44,131 bases of DNA. It comes from Actinomycetota bacterium. Its GTDB lineage: Bacteria > Actinomycetota > Acidimicrobiia > Acidimicrobiales > Ilumatobacteraceae. The stretch covers positions 1 through 44,131 of the forward strand of contig VGAK01000015.1 of NCBI GenBank assembly GCA_016870775.1, given 5' to 3'. This document shows positions 16,673-26,820 of this stretch, piece by piece; the first letter of the stretch is position 1; the number at the start of each line of letters is the position of its first letter. Under the pieces are notes generated by a model. The model searched no databases. It was not told the DNA's origin and saw only the letters and a list, made by a program, of their open reading frames with translations. The position numbers were made by a program, and so were the translations under genes.

Positions 16673-17946
16673 CCGTTCCGCACCCTGTGGCACTGCCCAC
16701 CTCGACCGACGTGGTCGTGGTGGGGGCGGGTCTCGCTGGGCTCGTCGCATCCCGCATCATGGAGCGCGCCGGGCTCTCCGTGACAGTCGTCGAATCCTCC
16801 GACGGCGTCGGTGGGCGCGTGCGATCCGACACCGTCGACGGGTTCACGCTCGATCGCGGCTTCCAGGTCCTGCTCACCGGATATCCCGAGCTCGCCGCAC
16901 ATCTCGACATCGACGCACTCGACCTGCGACGCTTCGAACCCGGTGCGATCGTGTGGAGGAAGGGTCGACGCAGCATCGTGAGTGATCCCTTCCGGCGCCC
17001 GCTGACCCTCGCCTCGACCGCACTGGCCCCCGTCGGATCCCCCCTCGACAAGATCCGCATCGCTCTGCTGCGCAAGCGCCTCTTGTCGAGCGACCCCCGC
17101 GCGTTGCTGCGCGGTGCCGACACCAGCACCGTCACCGCGTTGCTGGACCGTGGATTCTCCCCGACGATGATCGAGCGCTTCTTCCGACCACTCGTCGGCG
17201 GCATCCAATTGGATCCGGATCTGTCCACCTCGGTGCGGATGTTCGATGTCATCTTCCGCACGCTCGCCGACGGTGACTCAGCCGTGCCCGCTCGCGGGAT
17301 GGGCGAGATCAGCGCCCAACTCGCCCGAGGACTCCAGCGCACCACAGTCCATCTCGGCACCCGCGTGGCACGCGTGTCACCGGGCCGCATCGACACGACC
17401 GACGGCCGCACCATCGCGGCACGCGCGGTCGTCGTCGCAACGGATGGACCCTCCGCGTCGACACTTCTGGGTCTCCCCGAGGTCGCGTCGCGACCGGCGG
17501 GGTGCGTGTGGTTCGATGCCCCGGCCGCGCCGGTGCGCACAGCACACGTCGTGCTCGACGGAACCGGCGAGGGTCCGGTGTTGAACGTCGCCGTGATGTC
17601 CACCGTCGCCCCCGAGTACGCGCCACCGGGTCGGCACCTGGTGGCAGCCGCCCTGCCGGGGATCGCCGGCGGAGATCTCGAGTCCATGGCACGCGCGCAG
17701 TTGCGAGGGTGGTGGGGACCGCAGGTCGAACAATGGCGACACCTGCGCACGGATCGGATCCCCCACGGTCAGCCCGGCCAGAGCCCCCCGTTCCACCCCA
17801 AGAAGCGCATCGCCCTCGGCGAGGGGCTCTTCGTCTGCGGCGACCACCGTGACACGGGATCGATCCAGGGTGCGATGTTCTCGGGAAGAAGATGTGCAGA
17901 CTCTGTTGTTGAACACCTCGCGGTCGTCGCGCCGCACAGGGACTGA
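16669..17946 (+). CDS. FAD-dependent amine oxidase/phytoene desaturase-like oxidoreductase
   Basis: A 425-residue protein from GTG 16669. It has the FAD dinucleotide motif GAGLAG (19-24) with the following VESSDGVGGRVRSD, a substrate domain with RFFRPLVGGI near 165-174, and the C-terminal FAD contact segment VCGDHRDTGSIQGAMFSGRR near 393-412. This is the amine-oxidase superfamily layout (protoporphyrinogen oxidase, phytoene desaturase and related plant-chloroplast-type oxidoreductases). No carotenoid genes lie nearby, so carotenoid desaturation is unproven. The gene sits between an epimerase and an SRPBCC protein, starting inside the epimerase stop and ending 14 bases before the next ATG. Confidence 0.88.
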   Translation: MTVPHPVALPTSTDVVVVGAGLAGLVASRIMERAGLSVTVVESSDGVGGRVRSDTVDGFTLDRGFQVLLTGYPELAAHLDIDALDLRRFEPGAIVWRKGRRSIVSDPFRRPLTLASTALAPVGSPLDKIRIALLRKRLLSSDPRALLRGADTSTVTALLDRGFSPTMIERFFRPLVGGIQLDPDLSTSVRMFDVIFRTLADGDSAVPARGMGEISAQLARGLQRTTVHLGTRVARVSPGRIDTTDGRTIAARAVVVATDGPSASTLLGLPEVASRPAGCVWFDAPAAPVRTAHVVLDGTGEGPVLNVAVMSTVAPEYAPPGRHLVAAALPGIAGGDLESMARAQLRGWWGPQVEQWRHLRTDRIPHGQPGQSPPFHPKKRIALGEGLFVCGDHRDTGSIQGAMFSGRRCADSVVEHLAVVAPHRD

Positions 17947-17960
17947 GGACGGAGATCCAC

Positions 17961-18413
17961 ATGGCGAACATCGAGAACAGGGACCACGGACAGGTGGTCG
18001 CGCGGTCGACGATCGTTCCCGCCCCACCGGGAGAGATCTTCGAGATCCTCGCCGACCCGCGGCGTCACGGCGAGATCGACGGCTCGGGTTCGGTGAAGTC
18101 GGCCTTCGTGGACGCTCCCGAGCGGCTCTCCCTCGGCGCGAGGTTCGGGATGAAGATGAGGATCGTCGTCCCCTACTCGATCAAGAACACGGTGGTCGAG
18201 TTCGAGGAGAACCGGCGGATCGCCTGGCGCCACCTCGGCGGCCATGTGTGGCGCTACATCCTCGAACCCGTCGACGGCGGCACCCGGGTCACCGAGGAGT
18301 TCGACTGGTCGACCAACCGCGCCCCGGTGATGCTCGCGGTGATGGGCGCGAAGCAGAACAACGCCGTCGCGATCGAGAAGACCCTCGCGAACCTCGTGCG
18401 GATCTTCTCCTGA
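17961..18413 (+). CDS. SRPBCC (START/polyketide cyclase-like) family protein
   Basis: A 150-residue helix-grip protein. VVARSTIVPAPPGEIFEILADP near 12-33 is the usual first strand and helix; VVEFEENRRIAWRHLGGHVWRYILEPVDGGTRVTEEFDW (about 77-115) covers the central strands, and the long C-terminal helix ends with LANLVRIFS. Such domains bind hydrophobic ligands or act as cyclases; no catalytic residue can be assigned. GGAG precedes the ATG by 6 bases. Third gene of the epimerase/FAD oxidoreductase operon, so it may bind their product. Confidence 0.85.
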   Translation: MANIENRDHGQVVARSTIVPAPPGEIFEILADPRRHGEIDGSGSVKSAFVDAPERLSLGARFGMKMRIVVPYSIKNTVVEFEENRRIAWRHLGGHVWRYILEPVDGGTRVTEEFDWSTNRAPVMLAVMGAKQNNAVAIEKTLANLVRIFS

Positions 18414-18464
18414 TCCTGCGGCGGGGCAACCCGTCGGGCCCAATCGACCGATGCGTACGACCGG

Positions 18465-19865
18465 TCAATGCACCTCGCGTGAGATGCGTCGGCGCAGGTA
18501 TCGACCGCGCCCCCTCCGTCCGAGGAACTCACCGCCGTCGACGATCACCTCCCCGCGCGACAACACCGTGCGGGCCTTGCCCGTGACCTCGAGTCCCTCG
18601 TAGGCCGAGTGGTCGAGATCCATGTGGTGCGTGGTGGCCGACAGAACGTGCCGCTCACCCGGGTCATAGACCACGAGATCGGCGTCCATCCCCGGTGCGA
18701 TCCTGCCCTTCGAGTCGAGCCCGAAGAGCCGCGCGGGTGCGGTCGCGCAGACCTCGACCCATCGCTCGAGCGTGATCCGACCCATCACAACCCCCTGGTG
18801 GATGAGATCCATCCGGTGCTCGACGCCGCCGATCCCGTTCGGGACGAGGTTGAACGACTCACCGTGGGCGAGTTTTTGTTCGCGCAGGCAGAACGGGCAA
18901 TGGTCCGTCGCCACGACCGCGAGTTCATCTGTCGAGAGCCCCCGCCACAGGTCCTCCTGGTGTCCCTCGCTGCGCGGGCGCAACGGCGTCGAGGCGATGT
19001 AGGCCGCGCCGTCGGGCCATCCCCTCCCGAGGTGCTCCTCCAGCGACAGGTGCAGGTATTGCGGACAGGTCTCGCCGAAGATGTTCGTGCCGCGGGAGCG
19101 CGCATCGACCACCTCCCGGAGCGCGTGCGAACTCGACAGGTGCACGACGTAGAGGGGCGCATTGCCAGCCACCCGGGAGAGCACCCCCGCGCGGTGCACC
19201 GCCTCGGCCTCCAATTCGGGCGGCCTCGTGCGCGAGTGCCACTCGGGCGCGGTGCGACCGGCCGCGACTGCCTGCTCGATCAACACATCGATCGCCAGTC
19301 CGTTCTCGGCGTGCACCATTGCGGTCATCCCGGTCTCGGAACACATCTGCAGGGCACGAAGGATCTGTCCGTCATCGGAGTAGAGACGACCCGGGTATGC
19401 CATGAACAGCTTGATCGATCCCAACCCCTCACGATCAATGAGTGCGCGCGCATCGACGAGCGCCTGTGCATCGACACCACCGAGCACCTGGTGCAGTCCC
19501 CAGTCGATGACCGAGTCGGCGGCCTCGGCGAGCCGCGCCTCGAACGAGGCGGGAACCGACCCTCCCGTGCGCTGTTCCGCGAAGTCGATGATCGTCGTGG
19601 TGCCGCCGTGGGCGGCCGCGATGGTCCCCGACTCGAAGGTGTCGGACGAGACGGTGCCACCGATGTCGAGTTGCATGTGCACGTGCGGGTCGACACCCCC
19701 GGGCACCACGAGCATGCCGGTCGCATCGATCACCGTGTCGCGCTCGGTCCGGGAGACCGACCCCCACGGAACGACCGCGGAGATCCGCCCGTCCTCCACG
19801 ACGACATCGGTTTCTGATCGACCGTCGGAGTTGACGACGGTTCCGTTCACCACGAACGTGCGCAC
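18465..19865 (-). CDS. Dihydropyrimidinase/hydantoinase-like cyclic amidohydrolase
   Basis: A 466-residue amidohydrolase with the full binuclear metal site: His61 and His63 (DPHVHM), carbamylated Lys152 (SIKLFMAYPG), His185 (VHAEN), His242 (VHLSSS) and Asp321 (ATDHCPF). The order and spacing match D-hydantoinase/dihydropyrimidinase, which opens dihydrouracil or hydantoin rings. No beta-ureidopropionase, dihydropyrimidine dehydrogenase or carbamoylase gene is nearby, so the pathway is not shown here. Start is GTG 19865, with TACATT 6 bases upstream. It is divergent from the ornithine acetyltransferase-like gene with a very short shared control region. Confidence 0.92.
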   Translation of the reverse strand: MRTFVVNGTVVNSDGRSETDVVVEDGRISAVVPWGSVSRTERDTVIDATGMLVVPGGVDPHVHMQLDIGGTVSSDTFESGTIAAAHGGTTTIIDFAEQRTGGSVPASFEARLAEAADSVIDWGLHQVLGGVDAQALVDARALIDREGLGSIKLFMAYPGRLYSDDGQILRALQMCSETGMTAMVHAENGLAIDVLIEQAVAAGRTAPEWHSRTRPPELEAEAVHRAGVLSRVAGNAPLYVVHLSSSHALREVVDARSRGTNIFGETCPQYLHLSLEEHLGRGWPDGAAYIASTPLRPRSEGHQEDLWRGLSTDELAVVATDHCPFCLREQKLAHGESFNLVPNGIGGVEHRMDLIHQGVVMGRITLERWVEVCATAPARLFGLDSKGRIAPGMDADLVVYDPGERHVLSATTHHMDLDHSAYEGLEVTGKARTVLSRGEVIVDGGEFLGRRGRGRYLRRRISREVH

Positions 19866-19871
19866 TGCTCC

Positions 19872-19877
19872 AATGTA
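19872..19877 (-). promoter_or_regulatory. Putative -10 box for the dihydropyrimidinase gene
   Basis: Read on the minus strand, TACATT ends 6 bases before the GTG start at 19865. The intervening GGAGCA could also serve as a close Shine-Dalgarno, so leaderless transcription is not certain. Confidence 0.45.
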
Positions 19878-19902
19878 GGCGTACCCCCGTCGTGCGGGGT
19901 GC

Positions 19903-19908
19903 TAGACA
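19903..19908 (+). promoter_or_regulatory. Putative -10 box for the OAT2-like gene
   Basis: TAGACA lies 8 bases before GTG 19917. It favours that codon over the GTG at 19899, which would lie upstream of the box. Confidence 0.4.
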
Positions 19909-19916
19909 CATTCGTC

Positions 19917-21095
19917 GTGACCGTGACACCTCCCGAGATCCTCAATTTGCCGATGGGCTTCTCCTGCCACGTCTCCAACGTCGGCGTAAAGGACGGGTCG
20001 CGCGATTTCACCGTCGTGGCCTCGGACGCGCCCTGTTCGGCGGCCGGTGTGTTCACCAGGAGCCGCTTCGCCGGACCGAGCGTGGAGATCTCGCGGCGCC
20101 ACGTGGCTGACGGGTCGGCACGTGCGGTGGTCGTGGTGTCGAAGAATGCCAACGTCGCCAACGGCGCCCGGGGGCGCGCGGACGCCGAAGAACTGGTCAG
20201 TGGTGTCGCCCTGAGGCTCGGCGTCGCGACCCAGGAGGTGCTGCTCGCCTCCACCGGGGTCATCGGTCGGCCGTATCCGATGGACCGCATCAGGGCCGGA
20301 ATCGCGGGGTTGCCGGTGCCGCTGCCGGGCCACGACGCCATCGATGTGGCACGCGGCATCATGACCACCGACACCGTGCACAAGATCGCCGCGACCGACA
20401 TCGCTGGGTCCCGCGCCCGCATCGTCGGGGTGGCCAAGGGTGTCGGGATGATCGAACCGGACATGGCGACCCTCATCGCCCTCATCTTCACCGACGCTGC
20501 GATCGAGCCGCCCGACCTCGACGCGGTCTTCCGGCGCGTGATCGATGCGACGCTCAACTGCGTCTCGGTCGACACCGACACATCCACGAGCGACACCGCG
20601 GTGATCCTCGCGAGCGGTGCCGCGGGAACGGTCGCAATCGACGCGTTCGAGACGGCGCTGCACGGGGTGCTCCTCGACCTCACCAAGAAGATCGCCCGCG
20701 ATGGCGAGGGTGCCGAGACCCTCGTCGAGGTGCGCGTGGATCGTGCCCTCGATCGCGCACAGGCCAAGACCGTGGCCAAGGCCATCGTGAACTCTCCACT
20801 CGTGAAGACCGCCATTCACGGCGCGGACCCGAACTGGGGGCGCGTCGCGATGGCCATCGGCAAGTGCTCCGACCACGACGACATCGATCAGGACGATGTC
20901 GTGATCCGCTTCGGCGACCAGGAGGTGTACCCGAAGCAGATAGATGCCGCGGGGCTCGCCTCACTGTCGCGGTACATGGCGGGTGACGAGGTGCTGGTCC
21001 ACGTCTCGCTCGGCACCGGAGATGCCTCGGCCACGGTGTGGGGATGCGACCTCACCGACGGCTACGTGCGGATCAACGCCGACTACACGACCTGA
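19917..21095 (+). CDS. OAT2-type ornithine acetyltransferase (ArgJ family)
   Basis: A 392-residue ArgJ-family protein. Self-cleavage is expected at Ala-Thr in GMIEPDMATLIAL; the Thr nucleophile is residue 185 from this start (191 from GTG 19899). Several blocks differ from arginine-pathway ArgJ and resemble, from memory, OAT2 (ORF6) of the Streptomyces clavuligerus clavulanate cluster: FTRSRFAGPSV, a KNANVANG motif where ArgJ has NSGNAN, SVDTDTSTSDTAV, a GKCSD segment followed by DIDQD, and the ending DGYVRINADYTT. Family reaction: acetyl transfer between N-acetylornithine and glutamate. No arg genes or beta-lactam genes are beside it. Start uncertain between GTG 19899, 19917 and 19923; the promoter box favours 19917. 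Confidence 0.87.
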   Translation: MTVTPPEILNLPMGFSCHVSNVGVKDGSRDFTVVASDAPCSAAGVFTRSRFAGPSVEISRRHVADGSARAVVVVSKNANVANGARGRADAEELVSGVALRLGVATQEVLLASTGVIGRPYPMDRIRAGIAGLPVPLPGHDAIDVARGIMTTDTVHKIAATDIAGSRARIVGVAKGVGMIEPDMATLIALIFTDAAIEPPDLDAVFRRVIDATLNCVSVDTDTSTSDTAVILASGAAGTVAIDAFETALHGVLLDLTKKIARDGEGAETLVEVRVDRALDRAQAKTVAKAIVNSPLVKTAIHGADPNWGRVAMAIGKCSDHDDIDQDDVVIRFGDQEVYPKQIDAAGLASLSRYMAGDEVLVHVSLGTGDASATVWGCDLTDGYVRINADYTT

Positions 21096-21115
21096 GCACG
21101 GGTCATCGGACAGCC

Positions 21116-22015
21116 TCAGACCGCCGACAGCCAGTCCCACAGTGCGCGCCGGTACGGTGCGATGCTCTTGTATGTCGCCACGTCGTCGGGCAACTGCCGT
21201 ATCAGGTCGGCGAAGTCGTGCACGACGGTGCGGTCGCGCCGCGCAAAGTCTGCCAACGGCTCCACGTAGGTGCGGATCCCGAACAGGATCGCCCCGGTCA
21301 CGGGCAGGCGCCTCAGTGTCTGCCACTCGATGCGCAGCCACATCGCGGACAAATCCATCGCGGGGGTGTGCGGAGGCGTCTCGGGTTGGAAGAGCGCCGG
21401 ATGGTTCGAGAGGCCCCAGTTGAGCCGCCACACGGGCCTGTCAACCGACAATCGTGCGAGCATCGCGTCCACGGGTGAGGAGAGATCGGCGTCGTAGCGC
21501 GCGACCGGATCGTGGATCACCGACATCGAGCCGCCGAGTTTCTCGGCGAGGCGCCATCTGTTCGGCGAGCACAGCACCGCGGCCACGAGACGTGGTTGGC
21601 CTCCCCCGTCGAGGATGCACAGATCGTCGGCGACCGCGAGAGCGGCATCGACGAGCGCATCGATGCCGGTGCCCGACGACAGATGCACCGCGACGGAACC
21701 GAGAACTCCCGCCGACGCCTCGTCGCAGGCCTCCTCGGCTCCCGGCAACATCGCCACCACCTCACCGGGACGTTCGGCGAGGAGCCGCCTCTTCATCGTG
21801 ATGGTCGGTGCCCAGTCCTGGTCCATCGGCGAGACCCACTGCGACGCGTCGAGGGCACGTGCACCGATGCGCAGTCGTGCCGCCTGCGACGACCCGGGGA
21901 TCCACTCGTCGGGGACACGCCAGAAACGACGACTCCCCGGGCTCGTGCCCGGGGAGTCGTTCGGATCCGGTTGCCGGTCGACCGGCGTGAACGGGTCGTC
22001 GTGGAAGACGGTCAC
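21116..22015 (-). CDS. DUF3445 protein, heme-dependent oxidative N-demethylase-like
   Basis: A 299-residue protein from GTG 22015, whose GTGA overlaps the SDR stop. Family signatures: RLRIGARALDASQW near 45-58, MKRRLLAERP near 72-81, WRLNWGLSNHPALFQP near 193-208 and LRIEWQTLRRLPVTGAILFGIRTYVEPL near 224-251. DUF3445 members include the heme-binding alpha subunit of the oxidative N-demethylase that acts on dimethylamine; the partner subunits of that complex are not encoded here. Cytosolic, no signal peptide. Unusual: bases 21929-21960, inside the first 30 codons, form a perfect hairpin, so the true start could also lie just downstream, but the conserved domain begins soon after it. Confidence 0.85.
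   Translation of the reverse strand: MTVFHDDPFTPVDRQPDPNDSPGTSPGSRRFWRVPDEWIPGSSQAARLRIGARALDASQWVSPMDQDWAPTITMKRRLLAERPGEVVAMLPGAEEACDEASAGVLGSVAVHLSSGTGIDALVDAALAVADDLCILDGGGQPRLVAAVLCSPNRWRLAEKLGGSMSVIHDPVARYDADLSSPVDAMLARLSVDRPVWRLNWGLSNHPALFQPETPPHTPAMDLSAMWLRIEWQTLRRLPVTGAILFGIRTYVEPLADFARRDRTVVHDFADLIRQLPDDVATYKSIAPYRRALWDWLSAV
21929..21960 (-). promoter_or_regulatory. Perfect 14-bp stem, 4-base loop inside the DUF3445 gene
   Basis: The arms at 21929-21942 and 21947-21960 are exact reverse complements, separated by TCGT. On the transcript it lies about 55 bases after the GTG and is followed by a short U-rich stretch (GUUUCU). It resembles an intrinsic terminator or attenuator placed after the SDR gene and within the next coding region. 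Confidence 0.7.
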
Positions 22016-22797
22016 TTGGGTGGCATGCGGATGCCGCCATCGACCCTGATGGTCTCGGCGTTCATGTAGCTGTTCGTGATGCACTCGAGCACCATCGAGG
22101 CGAGCTGTTCGGGCGCGCCGAGCTTCTGCGGAAAGAGCACACCCTTCTGCAGCTGGGTCTTGAAGGCCTCGCTCGCCTCACCCTGACCGTAGATCGGAGT
22201 GTCGATGAGTCCGGGCGCGACCGTGTTCACCCGCACACCGATCGCAGCGAGATCGCGCGCGACCGGGAGCGTGAGTCCGACGACTCCGCCCTTGGAGGCC
22301 GAGTACGCGTTCTGACCGATCTGGCCGTCGAAGGCGGCGACGGAGGCAATGTTCACGATCGCTCCGCGCTCACCGTCCCCGAGGGGCTCGGTCTGGCTCA
22401 TCGCGGTGGCGGCGATGCGGATCGCATCGAAGGTGCCGACGAGATTGATGGCGATCACGCGCTTGAAAGCGTCGAGGTTCGCCGCCGAGTCGTACGAGCC
22501 ATCCTTGCCGACGGTGCGCTGTGCCCAGCCGATGCCGGCCGAGTTCACGAGCACGCGCAGCGGACCCATCGACTTGGCCATCTCTACGGCGTTGATGATG
22601 TCCTGGGTCACTGTGACGTCGACGGGACAGAAGGCGGCGTTGCCGACCTCCTTGGCCAGTGCCTCACCCATCTCCTTCTGTCGCTCGAGATCGGCGATGA
22701 CGACCCTTGCCCCGCCCTTGGCGAGGAGACGGACCGACGCCGCACCGATTCCCGATGCGCCCCCGGTGACGATTGCACTGACACCCTTGAGTTCCAT
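22012..22797 (-). CDS. Short-chain dehydrogenase, 3-hydroxyacyl-CoA dehydrogenase type II-like
   Basis: A 261-residue classical SDR: cofactor motif TGGASGIG (11-18), Asp37 after the second strand (favouring NAD over NADP), NSAG (85-88), catalytic Ser152, Tyr165 and Lys169 (YSASK), and the C-terminal VDGGIRM. The inserted stretch around 90-110 and LGAPEQLASMV near 233 resemble the HSD17B10-like bacterial 3-hydroxyacyl-CoA dehydrogenases that act in fatty acid or steroid side-chain oxidation. ATG 22797 is preferred to GTG 22803 because TAGCCT lies 6 bases before it. The stop overlaps the GTG of the DUF3445 gene; RNase HI is 43 bases upstream on the same strand. Confidence 0.92.
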   Translation of the reverse strand: MELKGVSAIVTGGASGIGAASVRLLAKGGARVVIADLERQKEMGEALAKEVGNAAFCPVDVTVTQDIINAVEMAKSMGPLRVLVNSAGIGWAQRTVGKDGSYDSAANLDAFKRVIAINLVGTFDAIRIAATAMSQTEPLGDGERGAIVNIASVAAFDGQIGQNAYSASKGGVVGLTLPVARDLAAIGVRVNTVAPGLIDTPIYGQGEASEAFKTQLQKGVLFPQKLGAPEQLASMVLECITNSYMNAETIRVDGGIRMPPK

Positions 22798-22803
22798 GCG
22801 CAC

Positions 22804-22809
22804 AGGCTA
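22804..22809 (-). promoter_or_regulatory. Putative -10 box for the SDR gene
   Basis: Minus-strand TAGCCT ends 6 bases before ATG 22797, suggesting the SDR gene has its own leaderless promoter in the 43-base gap behind rnhA. Confidence 0.5.
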
Positions 22810-22840
22810 GGCACTCGGGCGACATGGCACCCAACCAGCG

Positions 22841-23308
22841 TCAGCCGGACTGGGCCCTCGCCACCGCCATCGCGTCCACGAGGTCGTTCATGGGATCGCC
22901 GCTGTGGCCCTTGACCCACTCGAACTCGACCCGGCCGCGGGAGTTGACCAACTCGATGAGGGGCTCCCACAGGTCGCGGTTGGCCACCGGCTGGCGCTGG
23001 GAGTTGCGCCAACCCCGCGCGAGCCACCCCTTCCACCAGTTCTCGTTGAAGCACTTCACCACGTAGGTCGAGTCGGACACCACGAGGATCGTGCGCGGGT
23101 CGTCGGCGAACTCCTTGATCGCATCGAGCGCAGCGACGATCTCCATGCGTTGGTTCGTGGTGTGGCCCTCGGCGCCGCTGCGCGACGGCTCGCCCGACGG
23201 GGCCACCGCCCACGCCCAACCACCGGGTCCGGGATTGCCCGAGCAGGCACCATCGGTGTAGACCACCACGACATCGTCGCGGCCCGCATCGTCGCCGCGT
23301 TCGGTCAT
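22841..23308 (-). CDS. rnhA: Ribonuclease HI
   Basis: A 155-residue enzyme with all catalytic residues: Asp19 (YTDGACSGNPGPGG), Glu56 (MEIVAAL), Asp79 (VSDSTYV), the loop His135 (KGHSGDP) and Asp145. It cleaves the RNA strand of RNA-DNA hybrids using two metal ions. A basic handle region (WWKGWLARGWRN, 91-102) is present as in E. coli RNase HI. ATG 23308 is chosen because upstream codons lie in low-complexity Arg-rich sequence on the other side of the divergent promoter. Divergent from the E1 gene, with about 80 bases between. Confidence 0.95.
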   Translation of the reverse strand: MTERGDDAGRDDVVVVYTDGACSGNPGPGGWAWAVAPSGEPSRSGAEGHTTNQRMEIVAALDAIKEFADDPRTILVVSDSTYVVKCFNENWWKGWLARGWRNSQRQPVANRDLWEPLIELVNSRGRVEFEWVKGHSGDPMNDLVDAMAVARAQSG

Positions 23309-23388
23309 GGACCCAATTGTTCCCCACCGAACCCGCGACAGGGGGCATGGTGCCCCTCGGCGCACGAACCGTCCGGGTCGGTGGGAGA

Positions 23389-26097
<2,709 letters not shown>

Positions 26098-26138
26098 CCA
26101 ACCACGGCACACTTGAGACTCGAAAGTGAGACACCACC

Positions 26139-26810
26139 ATGAGCGGAACCCTCTACATCACCGGCAACTCCGCCGCGGACGCGTTGCTGAACTCGAACGG
26201 CACCGCACTGATGATCGGCATGCTGCTCGACCAACAGGTCCCGATGGAATGGGCCTTCAAGGGTGCGCACACCCTCAGGCAGCGCCTCGGGCACCTCGAC
26301 CCCGCGCGGATCGCTGCGATGGACCCCGAGTCCTTCCTCGCCGTGTGTCTCGACAGACCCGCGATCCACAGGTTCCCCAAGGCGATGGCCGGGCGCATAC
26401 AGGGCCTGTGCGCACTCCTCGAGGACCGCTACGAGGGCCGTGCCGAGAACATCTGGCGCGGGGTGGACGATGCCTCGGTGCTCTTCTCGCGCCTGAGGGA
26501 GTTCCCGGGCTTCGGCGAGGAGAAGGCGCAGATCTTCGTGGCACTGCTCGCCAAGCGGTTCGGTGTCAAGCCCCGCGGATGGAAGCGAGCCGCCGGGGTC
26601 TTCAGCGACTCGAAGCCGCGCACCGTCGCCGACATCACCTCACCCGCCACGCTCGCCAAGGTGCGCGCCTGGAAGAAAGCCGAGAAAGAGGCCGATCGTG
26701 ACAAGCAGTCGCGGCCCCTCGTCGGGAAAACGGCGGGGAAGCAGACCACGACCAAGAACGGGACGACGAAGAAGACCGTCGCGCGCAGGAAACCTGCGGT
26801 GGGAAAGTGA
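26139..26810 (+). CDS. HhH-GPD-type base-excision repair-like protein (TIGR03252 type)
   Basis: A 223-residue protein. Residues 1-145 match the actinobacterial HhH-GPD family: ALMIGMLLDQQVPMEWAFKGAHTLRQRLG near 23-51 and the helix-hairpin-helix LREFPGFGEEKAQIFVALLAKRFGV near 119-143. I do not see the catalytic Lys of bifunctional glycosylases, so activity is uncertain; DNA binding is likely. The C-terminal tail (about 170-223) is Lys/Thr-rich and repetitive (KKTVARRK-like), probably disordered and nucleic-acid binding. It ends 10 bases before the galE start and follows aceE by 41 bases, so the three may be co-transcribed. Confidence 0.85.
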   Translation: MSGTLYITGNSAADALLNSNGTALMIGMLLDQQVPMEWAFKGAHTLRQRLGHLDPARIAAMDPESFLAVCLDRPAIHRFPKAMAGRIQGLCALLEDRYEGRAENIWRGVDDASVLFSRLREFPGFGEEKAQIFVALLAKRFGVKPRGWKRAAGVFSDSKPRTVADITSPATLAKVRAWKKAEKEADRDKQSRPLVGKTAGKQTTTKNGTTKKTVARRKPAVGK

Positions 26811-26820
26811 GGACCGGCAC

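Noticed and set aside
23317-23388. Longer N-terminus for the E1 protein
   Set aside because: It would occupy the divergent rnhA promoter and is unlike other E1 N-termini; ATG 23389 or GTG 23398 fits better.
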